64,000 bases of DNA from Chamaecrista fasciculata. Its lineage: Eukaryota > Streptophyta > Magnoliopsida > Fabales > Fabaceae. The position numbers and the translations under genes are program-made. Positions 37,526-48,900 of this stretch are shown piece by piece; position 1 is the first letter of the stretch, and every line of letters starts with the position of its first letter. The stretch lies in NCBI GenBank assembly GCA_003254925.1, contig QANZ01028622.1, forward strand, positions 62,001 to 126,000, given 5' to 3'. Under the pieces are notes generated by a model. The model did no database searches. It worked only from the letters and a program-made list of their open reading frames with translations, and was not told the origin of the DNA.

Positions 37526-38433
37526 TTTACTTGAATATAAGTAAAACAATTTTTAAATTTGATGTCCATCACTTAATTAATTTGAATGCATGAAAATATA
37601 CTTATTTTTTTTTCATTTTTCATTATATATATATATATACATACAAGTAAAGTAATTAATAGCATTAAAAAGTAATTAATAGCATTAAAAATTTATTTAT
37701 AAGCATAAAATTATCCGAAATGTCATATTTCATAAAATTAAAAGAATATAATTTTCAATATTTTCAGTTCTATGTACCAAAAAAAAATATTTTCACTTCT
37801 GTTTCTTTTAGAGTATACACTCAAAAACAGTTCAAAGAAAAAGTTCAAATATTTAAATTGGTCTTCATATTATAACAAATTTTATTTTGATCTTAAAATT
37901 ATTTTCTATTTCACTTTGGTTCTTAAACTTTCTTTTCTTTTCTTTTTCATGTTAGTCTAAAATATAATTTTGTCTAATTTTTATCTTTATCTTTAAATTA
38001 GACACAAAACCTAGATGATTTTTCTTATACAATCAAAATAAATGAATTAGTGCAGTCCAAAATAAATAAATAAATAAATTAATTAGCAAAGATAAAAAAA
38101 ATCTTCATTATTAAAAAGAAATTCAATCACAATTTTACCTTCAATTTGTGGTTAAGAATAAATATTTTTCTTTTTCTTCATGCTAACTCACTTATTATAA
38201 CATATACAATAGAAAAATCGTTCATCTTAATTGTTTAAATCAGAGATAATTGTAGAAACCAAACAGAACCATGTTTTAGACTAATGATAAAACAAATAAA
38301 AAAATTTGAAGACCAAAATAAAATAAAAATAATTAACAAAAGTACCTTTTTCATCTCCAAAGTTTACATTAATTTTCAATTTCTTCTCCAAAAATTTTTT
38401 ATTGCCAATTTTTTCCTCAAAGTTTCTACATAA
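37526..38433. other. AT-rich intergenic DNA
   Basis: Very AT-rich with a TATATATA run near 37626 and a small direct duplication of AAGTAATTAATAGCATTAAA at 37652-37690. No gene and no bounded element recognised. Confidence 0.5.
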
Positions 38434-38442
38434 ATAATAATA

Positions 38443-38685
38443 GGCCAAAGTCCTATTTTGGTCCCCCAGTTATGCTCAGTATTCTAAATTGGTCCCCCAG
38501 TTATTTTTCGTTCCATATTGGTCCCCCAGTTATGTAAAACTTGGCAAAGTTAGTCCCTCTAACAGTTTCCATCCATTTTTTCTGTTAAAAAAAAAAGACA
38601 AAATTGATTTTTAATTCCTAAAAGTTTAAATTTTTTGCATCAAGGACCTCTTTCTCTATAATAGAACCAAAATAGGACTTTGGCC
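38443..38685. mobile_element. GGCCAAAGTCC-family TIR element, short copy
   Basis: Left end GGCCAAAGTCCTATTTTGGT, right end the complement (AAAATAGGACTTTGGCC), and inside GGTCCCCCAGTTATG repeats and CTCTAACAGTTTCCATCCA. Perfect 9-bp duplication ATAATAATA at 38434-38442 and 38686-38694. At 243 bp it is an internally deleted version of the longer copies at 58521 and 62702. No coding capacity. Mutator-like by duplication. Confidence 0.88.
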
Positions 38686-38999
38686 ATAATAATATATATA
38701 ATGTACAATTAGTAGAAAAAGAAACTCATATTAAAAAAATATGATGGAGTCTGTCATTAATTTATTAGAAATAATTAGTTAAAGAAAGAAATCAACAAAA
38801 ATGTAAATCGTTTATGACAAAATTAATAATAAGCAAACATTGGAAAATAAATTGAAAATTGATATAAAATTTGATGATGAAAATAGTATTTTGCCAAAAT
38901 AAGTTTATGATTGAAATAGAATTTATCTTATAATATAAAGAACTATTTGAGTATTTCGTGGAATTCAACAGCGGGTGATGAGCAATTAAATTAAATTTC

Positions 39000-39870
39000 A
39001 AGGACCAACATGGTAGCCAAAGGTGGTGCGAACTCATAAGGAAAAATTCTACGAACCCACCATCAAACTGAAATATACAACCCTAAGAAAGCTTAACAAA
39101 GGCCTAGATGATCACACTTAAACCCTTGAACTCGAACGAACAAAAACCCGAAGTGTTGGAAGACGCCACAATAATGATCAAAATCTTGATAGGTCTGTTA
39201 GTCTTATGAAGAACCCTGGAGAGAATTCACTCTCAAAATTTTAGATAAACCAAACTCACAATTTCATAATATCAAATCTTATTTCTCATTGAGAAATTAC
39301 AAAGTATTTGTAAAGATACAATCACAATTGCACTTAATGCACTTGAATGAAAATAAAAGGTGAATGGAAATTTAAACCAAACTATTTCTTAAAATTAAGC
39401 CTAGGAAATCAGCAAAAAAATTAAATTACATCCTTGAAAGTCAAGCTTCTCAACTAATATATCTCTAATTTTCATCCTAATTAATGACCCTAATTATAAT
39501 CATCCATTTAAGCCCAAAATAAGAATATTTTGGTCCAAATGAGTCTTTACAAATGTATGCCTTGGTCCAAGCTCTTTAATTTCAAGTCGTTGAGCTCAAA
39601 TCATGTTGTATAGCTCAACTTTCAGCCCATATAAAGCAAATGAAGTTTTCAACATTATTTGTTGGCCTAATTACTATTTGCTTTTCCCAAGTCTCTTGCA
39701 CAAAGCCAATCAATACTTCCTTGATCTTCTTAGCTCTAGCCCTTCTAATTGGTCTCCTTAGAATTTGCAAGAATTCAATAGCTTGTTGTTTGGTATCAAA
39801 AGGTAAGAAGAAGGGAATTGAATCCTCTACATTTCTATTTTTTACATTTTTGTAGAGTTCTATAGACACC
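39000..39870 (-). mobile_element. Fossil fragment of a plant LTR retrotransposon (probably Ty3/gypsy)
   Basis: A minus-strand stretch at about 39690-39800 encodes RRARAKKIKEVL, resembling the phrase found near the end of plant gypsy polyproteins just before the 3' LTR. The adjoining 39000-39600 has LTR-like texture. The remainder of the element is absent, so this is a broken, old remnant. Confidence 0.4.
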
Positions 39871-40690
39871 GACACGGATATGAGACATGACACAGACACA
39901 TTAAATTCTTAAAACTATATGACACGACATATATTTATATATATAAATAATGAGGAAACCTACTATTTGGTCCCTCCTTTTTCACAGTTTCAACTATTTG
40001 GTCCTTGCATTTTCGAAATAGACTATTTGGTCCCTCAAAAATTAGAAATGTCAACTCGTTAGTCCCTGTAACCTATCTCCGTTACTAACATTGATGACCT
40101 GGTCGTTAAGTGCACATGTAACACATTAAAAGCCACATATTTAACTATTTGGGACCAGCTAGGGTTTGAGATTTGGGAATGACTCAATAGTTTATGCTTT
40201 ATGGAAGCTTCACATGTAATACAAATATTTGGGTCTGACTCAATTTTAGGCCAGTTTAATTGTATTTGTTGGTCCGGTTTGGTTAGTTTAGGTGATTAGA
40301 GAACCGAAGTGGCATTTAACGGTGCTATGTAAGTATTTAACATCTGATAGTTGACGATTATGATAAATGAGGGACTAAATAGTTAACATTTCTAATTTTT
40401 GAGGGACCAAATAGTTTATTTCAAAATTGCAGGGACTAAATAGTTGAAACTATGAAAAAGGAGGAATCAAATAGTAAGTTTCCTCATAAATAATTAAAAA
40501 TTCATAAGTTTTGATGAAAACTTTAAAAAATTACAATATTTATCCATAATATATGTCATGTGTTATTATTTTCTATTGTTTGTCATCTTAAAGTTACAAA
40601 AATTGATTTTATATTTTGAAACTTATAAATATGTGTCGTATAGGTGTCGTATGAGTGTCGGATACAGACACATATCCGACAAAATTTGAT
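39860..40690. mobile_element. TIR element with GACACG-rich ends, copy 1 (interrupted)
   Basis: The left end is rich in GACACCGACACGGATATG and GACACGACAT words, and the right end in their complements (GTGTCGTATAGGTGTCGTAT, ATATCCGAC). A second copy at about 41615-41945 aligns along its length. This copy is split by the 39952-40485 element. No coding capacity. Confidence 0.6.
39952..40485. mobile_element. Foldback TIR element, GAGGAAAC family
   Basis: Left end GAGGAAACCTACTATTTGGT, right end AATAGTAAGTTTCCTC, with arms of about 130 bp holding CTATTTGGTCC words. Perfect 9-bp duplication ATAAATAAT at 39943-39951 and 40486-40494. The paralogous repeat near 41720 keeps the unoccupied site (ATATATAAATAATTAAAAT). 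Size 534 bp, no coding capacity. Confidence 0.88.
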
Positions 40691-41614
40691 CCTCTAGAAT
40701 TGGTGGTTCATGAATTTCTTTGTAATTGGGAGATTTTGGGTTGCTTGATTTCATTAGCTTTAGTGGCTTGTTGATATATGGCGAACCTTTTGATAAACAC
40801 ACCGTTTTATTAAAAGTGAAACGCTACGCTCCAATTTCGTTTGGGGTCATGCCCAACTACAGAGAAATGCAGAGGCTCGCCAATTATAGAGAATTTGAGT
40901 CTCATATATGACACGGCAGCCCACCCTCAAAATAAAGTGCCTATGTTTTGAGGTATAATTAGAAAGAGAAATAAGAGGAAAAAAAAAGAGAAAGAAAGAA
41001 AAAGTATAAACCTCACGTATTTAATATTTTCTCTCTTTTTCTCGCCATTTTTCTTTTTAACTTTATGAAAAATATATGGAAAAAGAAATATAGAAAATTC
41101 AATTCCAATACCAAATCGGCCTATATCCATATTCTCTATCTTTTCTTGAGAAATAAATCTTCTAGAGTTCTTTTCTTTACATTTTTTGTGGAATATGAGA
41201 GAGAAAGGAAGAAAAGAGAAGAGAGAAAGAGAAAATATAGATTTATATATTTTTATTTTATAAATCATATTTTTTCTCTCTTCTTAACTTCACAAAAAAA
41301 TATAAAGAAAAAAACTTGAGAGAATCCGATGCCCTTTTCTTGTGCGTTACGGCTTCATCCAAATGCAAGTTTCGAAAAAGTTGTTGGAACAAGATGCACA
41401 TAACTCAAGTAAGGAAGTGAGTAGCTCCACATCTTGCTCATAGATCCTGGGAACATTGTCCCCACAATCTCTTCTCCATATCATAATACATTCTTCTCAA
41501 TCTCCTACAAGAACACTACCAAAATTTCACGCAACATGTGTCACTGTATGTGTTCTCAATACATAAGTCTAAGAATTTAATATTATTTTTAAAAAAAAAA
41601 TACACAACATATGT
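40691..41614. other. Intergenic DNA with purine/pyrimidine-rich tract
   Basis: Positions 40960-41320 are strongly biased to AGA and CTC words, and the open frames on both strands there are low-complexity artefacts. A 61-codon frame at 40726-40911 has no recognisable domain. No gene is supported. Confidence 0.5.
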
Positions 41615-41945
41615 TACGAATGAACATTGACACGAACACGGAACACGACACAGACACGGACACATAGACACCTTAAGTTCTTAAACTTACATGACACGAC
41701 CCGTCATATATTTATATATATAAATAATTAAAATTTATAAATTATAATGAAAACTTCAAAATTATAATATCTATTCATAATATGTCATATGAGTCATTAT
41801 TTTTTATTGTTTGTCATTTAAAGTCACACAAAATTAATTTTACATTTTGAAATTTATAAATGTGTCGTGCGGATGTCGTAGAGGTATCTGACACGGCAAC
41901 ACGCCTTCAAAATGAATTGTCCATGCTTCATAATTTACGAATAAA
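41615..41945. mobile_element. TIR element with GACACG-rich ends, copy 2
   Basis: Aligns with copy 1 at 39860-40690 without the inserted element. It has GACACGAACACGGAACACGA at the left and TGTGTCGTGCGGATGTCGTA at the right. About 330 bp, no coding capacity. Confidence 0.6.
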
Positions 41946-42480
41946 CAATAATTTGAAATTTTTAGTTGTATATACATTTCTTGACTATTATTGAAATTAC
42001 ATTATATATATACACTTTGGCGTATTATATAATTTTAGTAATTTGACATATATAGTGTTGTATTATATAATTTCAATAATTTGATAGTTTCATGTCTATT
42101 TTAACGTTTGTGCTTTATATATTAAAGACCTTGAAACATATACAAGGCGCACACTCATTGTAGGAGACCCTTAACTTTTTTTTTCTGGTAACTAAGCGAA
42201 TATTCATCGATAACAGTGACTAAATTTTTTATTGACTTGCAAGTATCTCGAAAGATAAAATTATTAGTCCAAAGATTTAAAATTGCTCTATACCTAAAAT
42301 CAAATCCTTACAACGTAAACTACACCCTTTGGGTTAGGAAACCCTTACCTAATCCTACGAGTCTTTAGCACAATTTGGATCTTCTATAGTGCAGAGAAAG
42401 TGAATCTTCCTGACACTTCACTTTCTCTCTCTACCCTATTCATTTCTCTCTCAGCACTGCACCCCTAAAGTACTATAGAG
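41946..42480. other. Intergenic DNA 3' of the ARI gene, with a small foldback
   Basis: AT-rich. At about 42384-42490 the phrases TCTATAGTGCAGAGAAAGT and GCACTGCACCCCTAAAGTAC then TATAGAGA form an imperfect inverted repeat, possibly a small MITE. Nothing else recognised. Confidence 0.4.
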
Positions 42481-42937
42481 AATCTAAATTGGTCTTGAGC
42501 ATCTGAGCCAGAGCTGAGAATGGTGAATCCTCCATATGATTATCCTCAGATGAATTTTCATGCTTTCAGAAGCTGCAGATAAAGTTAGACCACCTTTTTG
42601 GTGAAGCTTTTCAATCCAAAAGATAAATAAAAAAAAAGGGATGGAAATCAGGACACAAGCAAGCAAATATCCGTTCATCTTCAGTATTGTGTCATATATG
42701 ATATTATGTTACAAAAGCCAATCGTAAATATTGAGACACGAAACTATATACATAAAATTGGAGTGTAAGCAAAGTGAAGGTGCAAGAAGTTAGCTTTCTT
42801 CTGCGGGTTAACCCCTTTTATCCTGGTCACATAAGTATAGACAGTAAGAGTAAAAAACAAAAGAAACCATTTTAGCTTTGGGAGGTTGGCTGGCCTTGGA
42901 AAAGACAGATTTTGAAAATGGACGGCCGAAATATTCA

Positions 42938-45900
42938 TCAACGCTGTTGATGGCACATCTGGCAAGTAGTGGAAGATTTGGCGTTTCTGTAAGTACAATG
43001 CTCACATGACCAAATGTTATCGTCAGTGATTTTGGTTCGGGTAGCTGCCTTTCCTCTTCCGCCTCTCCCCTTGCTGCTCCCTGCGCCATTTTTTGAGCTT
43101 GTTGCTTTGCTGGAAGCAGCTACATTACTATCTACATCAGAGAGACCATTCTCTAATGCCCTAACCAAGTTCTCAAAGTAGTTTCTAGTCACACTGCAAA
43201 ACAGATGGATTATAATTTCAAGTTTGTTCTATGCCCTTAAATTTAATCACAGATTTTGTTTCAAATAGAAATAATGCGAATTGGGGGACAAAATCCTCAG
43301 TCATCTCAAGTAAAACCTCTAAACAATAATTAGGAGTAAGGACCAACAACATGAATAAAGCTAAAATGCACAAACCCCTCTTAACTTTAGTCATCGTGCC
43401 AAAACTGCCCTAAACTTTGAAAAGTTACAAAAGACTCCTGAACTTTTAATTTTGTATAAAATACCCCATTTGTTAAGATTTTCATTCAAAAATCTAAGTT
43501 TTTTTATCTATAATTTTATGATTGTTCTTACATTCTACATTGATCCAAAATTAGAATTTTTTCAATGAAAATTTTAACAAAATAAAAAAATTAGAGGATC
43601 TTTCGTCACTTTTTCAAGTTCAAAAGTTTTTTGGCACAACGACTAAAAATCAGAGGGTTTTTATGCATTTTTTTTTTTATTAAACCATGAGTTTCCCCCG
43701 CCTATCCGTGTAACGGACTAGGCAAAGACTAATCTCATTCGGGCCTCAGAGACGAAACGGTCAGAGCCCTCCCAACAATGTCGACTCTAAGAATCAAACC
43801 TGGGTTCTCTCCCTAGGGTGTAGCTCGCCAAACTGCTACACCAAACACTTGGTCTAGTTTAAACAGAAAAGGAGCAACACAAAAGCCTAACAAATCGGAA
43901 CCAAGACATACCTAGTTAATCCAGCTAGCTTTGTGCGGAAGTCATTGAACTCTTTAGATGGGCCATCGCCATTGAGGTACTGCTGTAATTCCTTTTCAGC
44001 ACATTGATGAAGTCTCTCCAAACCAGACTCTGCCTCACCTGGAAAAGAAAAAGAAAAAAAAGAGAAAGAAAGAAAGATAAAAAGGCTTAGTTGAATGTTA
44101 TTAACAGGGGAACACAATAAGCACAACACAATTACAATGAATTTCAAGTTCACATATTTGACCTTGCAAGTACTCAAAGAACTGTTTTTTGGCATGCTCA
44201 TGCTCTGGTAAATAGTACCCATAAGCATATGTCCACTTCAGCACTCGTCTACATTCAACAATCTGCAAAAATGAGGACAGGAAGCCTTTTATCCCTCAGA
44301 TGAATATTTCATGCAATTGGGGCTACTGACACAACCCCAAACAACTAATATAAAAAATATCATTAAATTTTAAAACAAATTAATGATTTGGTCCCCAAAA
44401 GGTGGTAGATTTCTCAATTTAGTCCCTAAAAGATAAAATTACAAGATTTAGTCCCTGAAAGATACAATTACAATCAATTTAGTCCTTCTGTAATGAATAA
44501 TATTTTTTAGTACTAATTATTTAGTGTAATGTCAACAAAATTTAGAATAACATCAAAATTGTCAGTAAATTTCAATTAGTATCTTCAACAAAAGGACTAA
44601 ATTGGTTGTAATTGCATCTTTCAGAGACTAAATCTTATAATTTTATCTTTGAGGTACTAAATCAAGAAATCTATCATCTTTCAAGGACAAAATCATTACT
44701 TCACTCTAAATTTTAACTTATTAACAGCTAAAAAACTTCTGGCCAAATAACCAGCTTCAAGAAATAGTTTGAAGTCAATGAATATGCAATGTGGTAGGAT
44801 GGCAGAGGTGGCTCGCTCATAAAGTCAATACAGATAAGAGGTCTCATAGTTCATGATTAAGCAAGCTGCAATTCAATGTTTTCTGAAACCACAAAGCATT
44901 CATTTACCTGTAGCCATGCCTCAGTTATAAACTTAAGCTGTGACTCAGGTTGGCACTGTGTATCGCTAAGCTTCTCAATCTGTTAAAAATAAGAAAGATC
45001 AGCAACCAATTACATGACTTCCTGCAGCACTTATTAAGCTTTAAATCAAATAGAAGAAACTGAGCTGAAGACAACTCTAAAAATGAATCGGAACATATAA
45101 AATGCAAGTACATCAATCAAATGGTAGGAGCTATAAATTTTCCTAGTGTCATGTACAGGATACAAAATAAAAAATCGATTACAGACATGATTGCTAAACA
45201 CTAGATATATACATAACTTACATGCACAGCCTGCATCTGATGTAAATCTGCAAGAGCTTTTTGCCTCGACTACCAGACAAGGGGAAAAAAATTGCATGAG
45301 GTATATATCAAATAAAGAAAATCTCAGCACTAAAAAAAAAAAACAAATAACTAAGTAGATGCTAGCATTTACAGTTACAAATAGTGAATAAGAAACATTA
45401 TAAAACCAATGAAGAAAGAATTTACTTCAAAAACAGCAAGTTAAACATTATAAGGAATCGAACCATTTTTCAAAAATACCCTTAATCATTTATATAAAAA
45501 TAACTTGTGATGGTAATAGAGGAGGTATTATGCTGAGATAATGGTGCCGGTGATGGCAGTTGACCGGTCACTGGTGGTGGTGGAAGTAGTACTGGTGCAA
45601 AAAGGCAGTGGTGATGGCAATAACTAAGGTAACAACAGTGGGGGCAACAATAACAAGGTGGAAGTGTAATTGATGGTCACAACAAAAATGATATTAGTGG
45701 TGGTCGTGATTTTTGTTGTAAAGACAGTAGAGGTGAAAGAGGCATTGGTGACAATAGTGATGAGATAGCAGGGGCAGAGATAGTGGTGGAGGGTAGTGCT
45801 GGTGCCAACGATGGTTAGTGATGACAACAGTGTAGAGGTTGTGATTGCAGCTGTGACAATGAAGGTAGAGGTAGCAACTAGGTTGCATTAGTATGATTAT

Positions 45901-48900
45901 GGGTATGAATACGGTTATGGCGATTTTTAGAAAATAGAGGGTATGGGAGCAGCATAATATATTCAAATAAAATAATAAAGTATGTCTAGATAATATTTTA
46001 TAGTGCATAAATATTCTAAAATTCATATACTATATTTTTTTTGCCGGATTTTTTGTTTCAGTATCATATTGGTAGTTTGTCAAGGCACAACAAAACATGT
46101 TTGCTAACATGTTAACATAAAGGCTTATAATCTGACTTATGACCCAAAAGAGACTTATATAATCTGACCCCAAAAAAAAGGAGGAGTTAAAAGACTTGTA
46201 AAATCAGAATGGCCTTATCATTGACTCTGTCAAGCCATTATCTCCTCACTGTCCTCAACCCCCAAATCCCCTTTCAATCCCAAACCAAATAGGCCAGACG
46301 GAGATGAAAGTAGTAACTTGCTGCCATTGCCGAGAACACTGCTCAATGCTGCTTGTCACTTGAAAAGGTTGAACGTGGCTCTGTATTTTTTTTTTCAGTA
46401 AACAGATGCTACGCATTTCATTTTTTTTTTTTACTACAATATGTATCTAGTATGTACCCTAGTATATCTGTACCCAATGCGTATTAGGTACAGATAGGTA
46501 CAGATATGCCAGCTTCTAATACATACTGATTCTTCACTGGGTGGCAGCAATAATAGGTGTGAATGGAGATAGATGTACTAACTTTAAAAATGATAAAGGG
46601 TAGATAATTTTAGTTTTCTGAGCAAAAGACACATTCCATCACCGTAAGAAGAAATAAAAATTTAAAATTAGTGGAAATATTTCATTTCCAAGAATACAAC
46701 ATTCTTGGAATATTAACTATTCGTGTATCAAACATGAGAATCTAAAATTCCAAACTTCACATTCTCAGGAAAAAAAAAAAATGTATGCAAACCAGTCATC
46801 CTCTAAAATTACCATTCAGAATAGGAATGTTAGTCAACTGTAGTATCAATTGAAGAATAAAATTAAGGCCCGATCTATTTTGCTTTTGTTTTATTATTTT
46901 AGAAAAAAAAAATTAAAATAATTTCAAACACAATTTTGAAGAACCAAAAGAAAAAAGCTAGATAATTTAATCTAAATATGAAATTTAGAAATTAAGACAA
47001 ATGATGTACTTGGGTAATTTGCTTTTAAGACAGTTTTGGAGAGATAATAATTTGATAAAAATACCTACATAGGATTTCTTAAGAAAAAACTTAAGTTCAA
47101 TATCTTTGCCATCAACTTTTGGAAAAAATTCACCAATTATAAGATGACATACAATTTTTTTTCAAAAAATTCTATACATTATCTCTTTCCCATGATTAGC
47201 CACATAAAATTCGTTTTGGCACATATCTTATTTTTAATGGTAAACCTGATTATAATGAACTTCATATAAGCATTGGCCGAATGGTCCATTTCTTAATGCA
47301 TTTAGTACCCATAAGGCATGGAAAAAACATTTTAAGGTGTCCCATGACAGACAATGAAATTGTCGTTATATCATCACAGGTTTGTACAACATGATCAATT
47401 CATGCCTCTCATGTTATATTCAAGTAGTACTATCAGAACAGGCCAAACCTACAATCTGACCAGTTTAGCCCATAGCCCCGTCAATCAAGCAGGCTTGGAT
47501 CGGAGAAAAATAGTCCATTTAAGTTCAAAGAATCAACGTGTCTTTGTTATGTTGTATCTATTATGTGTATATGTATTGAATATGAAGCTTGCGACATAAC
47601 ACATGTGAGTGTATGTGCAGTGTCATAAGTTATCTTTTTTCTTTAAAGAGGAAGAAGATATACTAAACAGAATAAGTCCAATTGCCAATTCGTACTTACA
47701 GATTGATTGCTGGCCCACCGCTCATAATAATGTGTGTACCTCTCCAATGAATTCTTTGCCATTTCTCTTCTTCTCTCAGCCTCATCATACTACGTCCAAA
47801 AAAATATCAGTTCATAAACAAAATCAAATATCGTTCAGATAGATGTGTAGGGGAATGTGGGATAACTGTAGCCTGAAAACTGAATTACGAGGAGTATTTG
47901 TATTTTATGTTCCTTACCACTCCCTCTTGTTTAGCTGCCTCATAACGATTGCAAGCATAGAAGCCACCAGTTCTTTCACCATGCTCTGACCATTGACCAA
48001 GGCACAGCCTACATGGTAAAACAAATATGTTTATTCAGTTAATGTCTGTATAATCTTAAAAAGTTCTTTCAAAAGAAAAAAAAAAAACAAGTTGAGAATG
48101 CCCAAAAATGAAGTATTCATGTACATAAAAGAAATAAATCTGCAAAAGAAAGAGAAGGAAGCATGTTGTATTGATCTTGATAGAATGAAAAATAAGGGGA
48201 AAAGAAACATACCAGCAAAATTCAAATTTACAAGGTGGAGTACATGTCATATGCATGCACCCCTGGTTTTTCTCAATTGGTCGCTTGCACTTGGGACATG
48301 GCTTTGAGTTTGCAAGTATCCTGTAAGTTATAATATCAGTCATCAAATTTCTTAAAATGCCACATTTATCAGCATATGTAGTTTCCAATAAAACAATGAG
48401 GTATGGGAAATTTGATACATGGAAATCTTTTAGAAATTACTAAATAGACACAAGAAAAGGCAGTGTTCCAATATTCCATTGGATTAACAACTGATCTGGT
48501 AAAAAAGTTAAAAAGTCAACATAAAGTACATTCTGTGCACTTTGTCTTTCATTCCTTCAGAAAAAATGAAAAAAGGAATCAACAGCCCTTCAGCTAATAT
48601 TTAATCTGATTCAAGCTTAAAAGTCTCATAAACTTTTCACCCCTTAATGCATCCCCCTACCCAAAAATAAAAAGAAAAAAAGAAAAGAAAAGCATCACCC
48701 CTTAAACCTTTCCCATTTCGGAGTCTATGTTAAACATTGTAACTACAATTATTACGAATACCAAATTACTCAAATTATTCACAGGAATTCAATAGCCCAA
48801 ATAACTCTTAGCATGCAATTTCTATAACTATCTTTTTTTTTATGAGGCAATTTCTATAACTATCAAAAGAAAAAAAAAAACAATTAATTGGCTTATCAAA

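Noticed and set aside
40960-41320. Open frames on both strands in an AG/CT-rich tract
   Set aside because: Phe/Leu/Ser- and Lys/Arg/Glu-rich translations are low-complexity artefacts with no domain.
45510-45900. Open frames in a GTG-rich intron tract
   Set aside because: Degenerate triplet repeats produce long frames by composition, and the tract lies within ARI intron 10 between well-defined exons.
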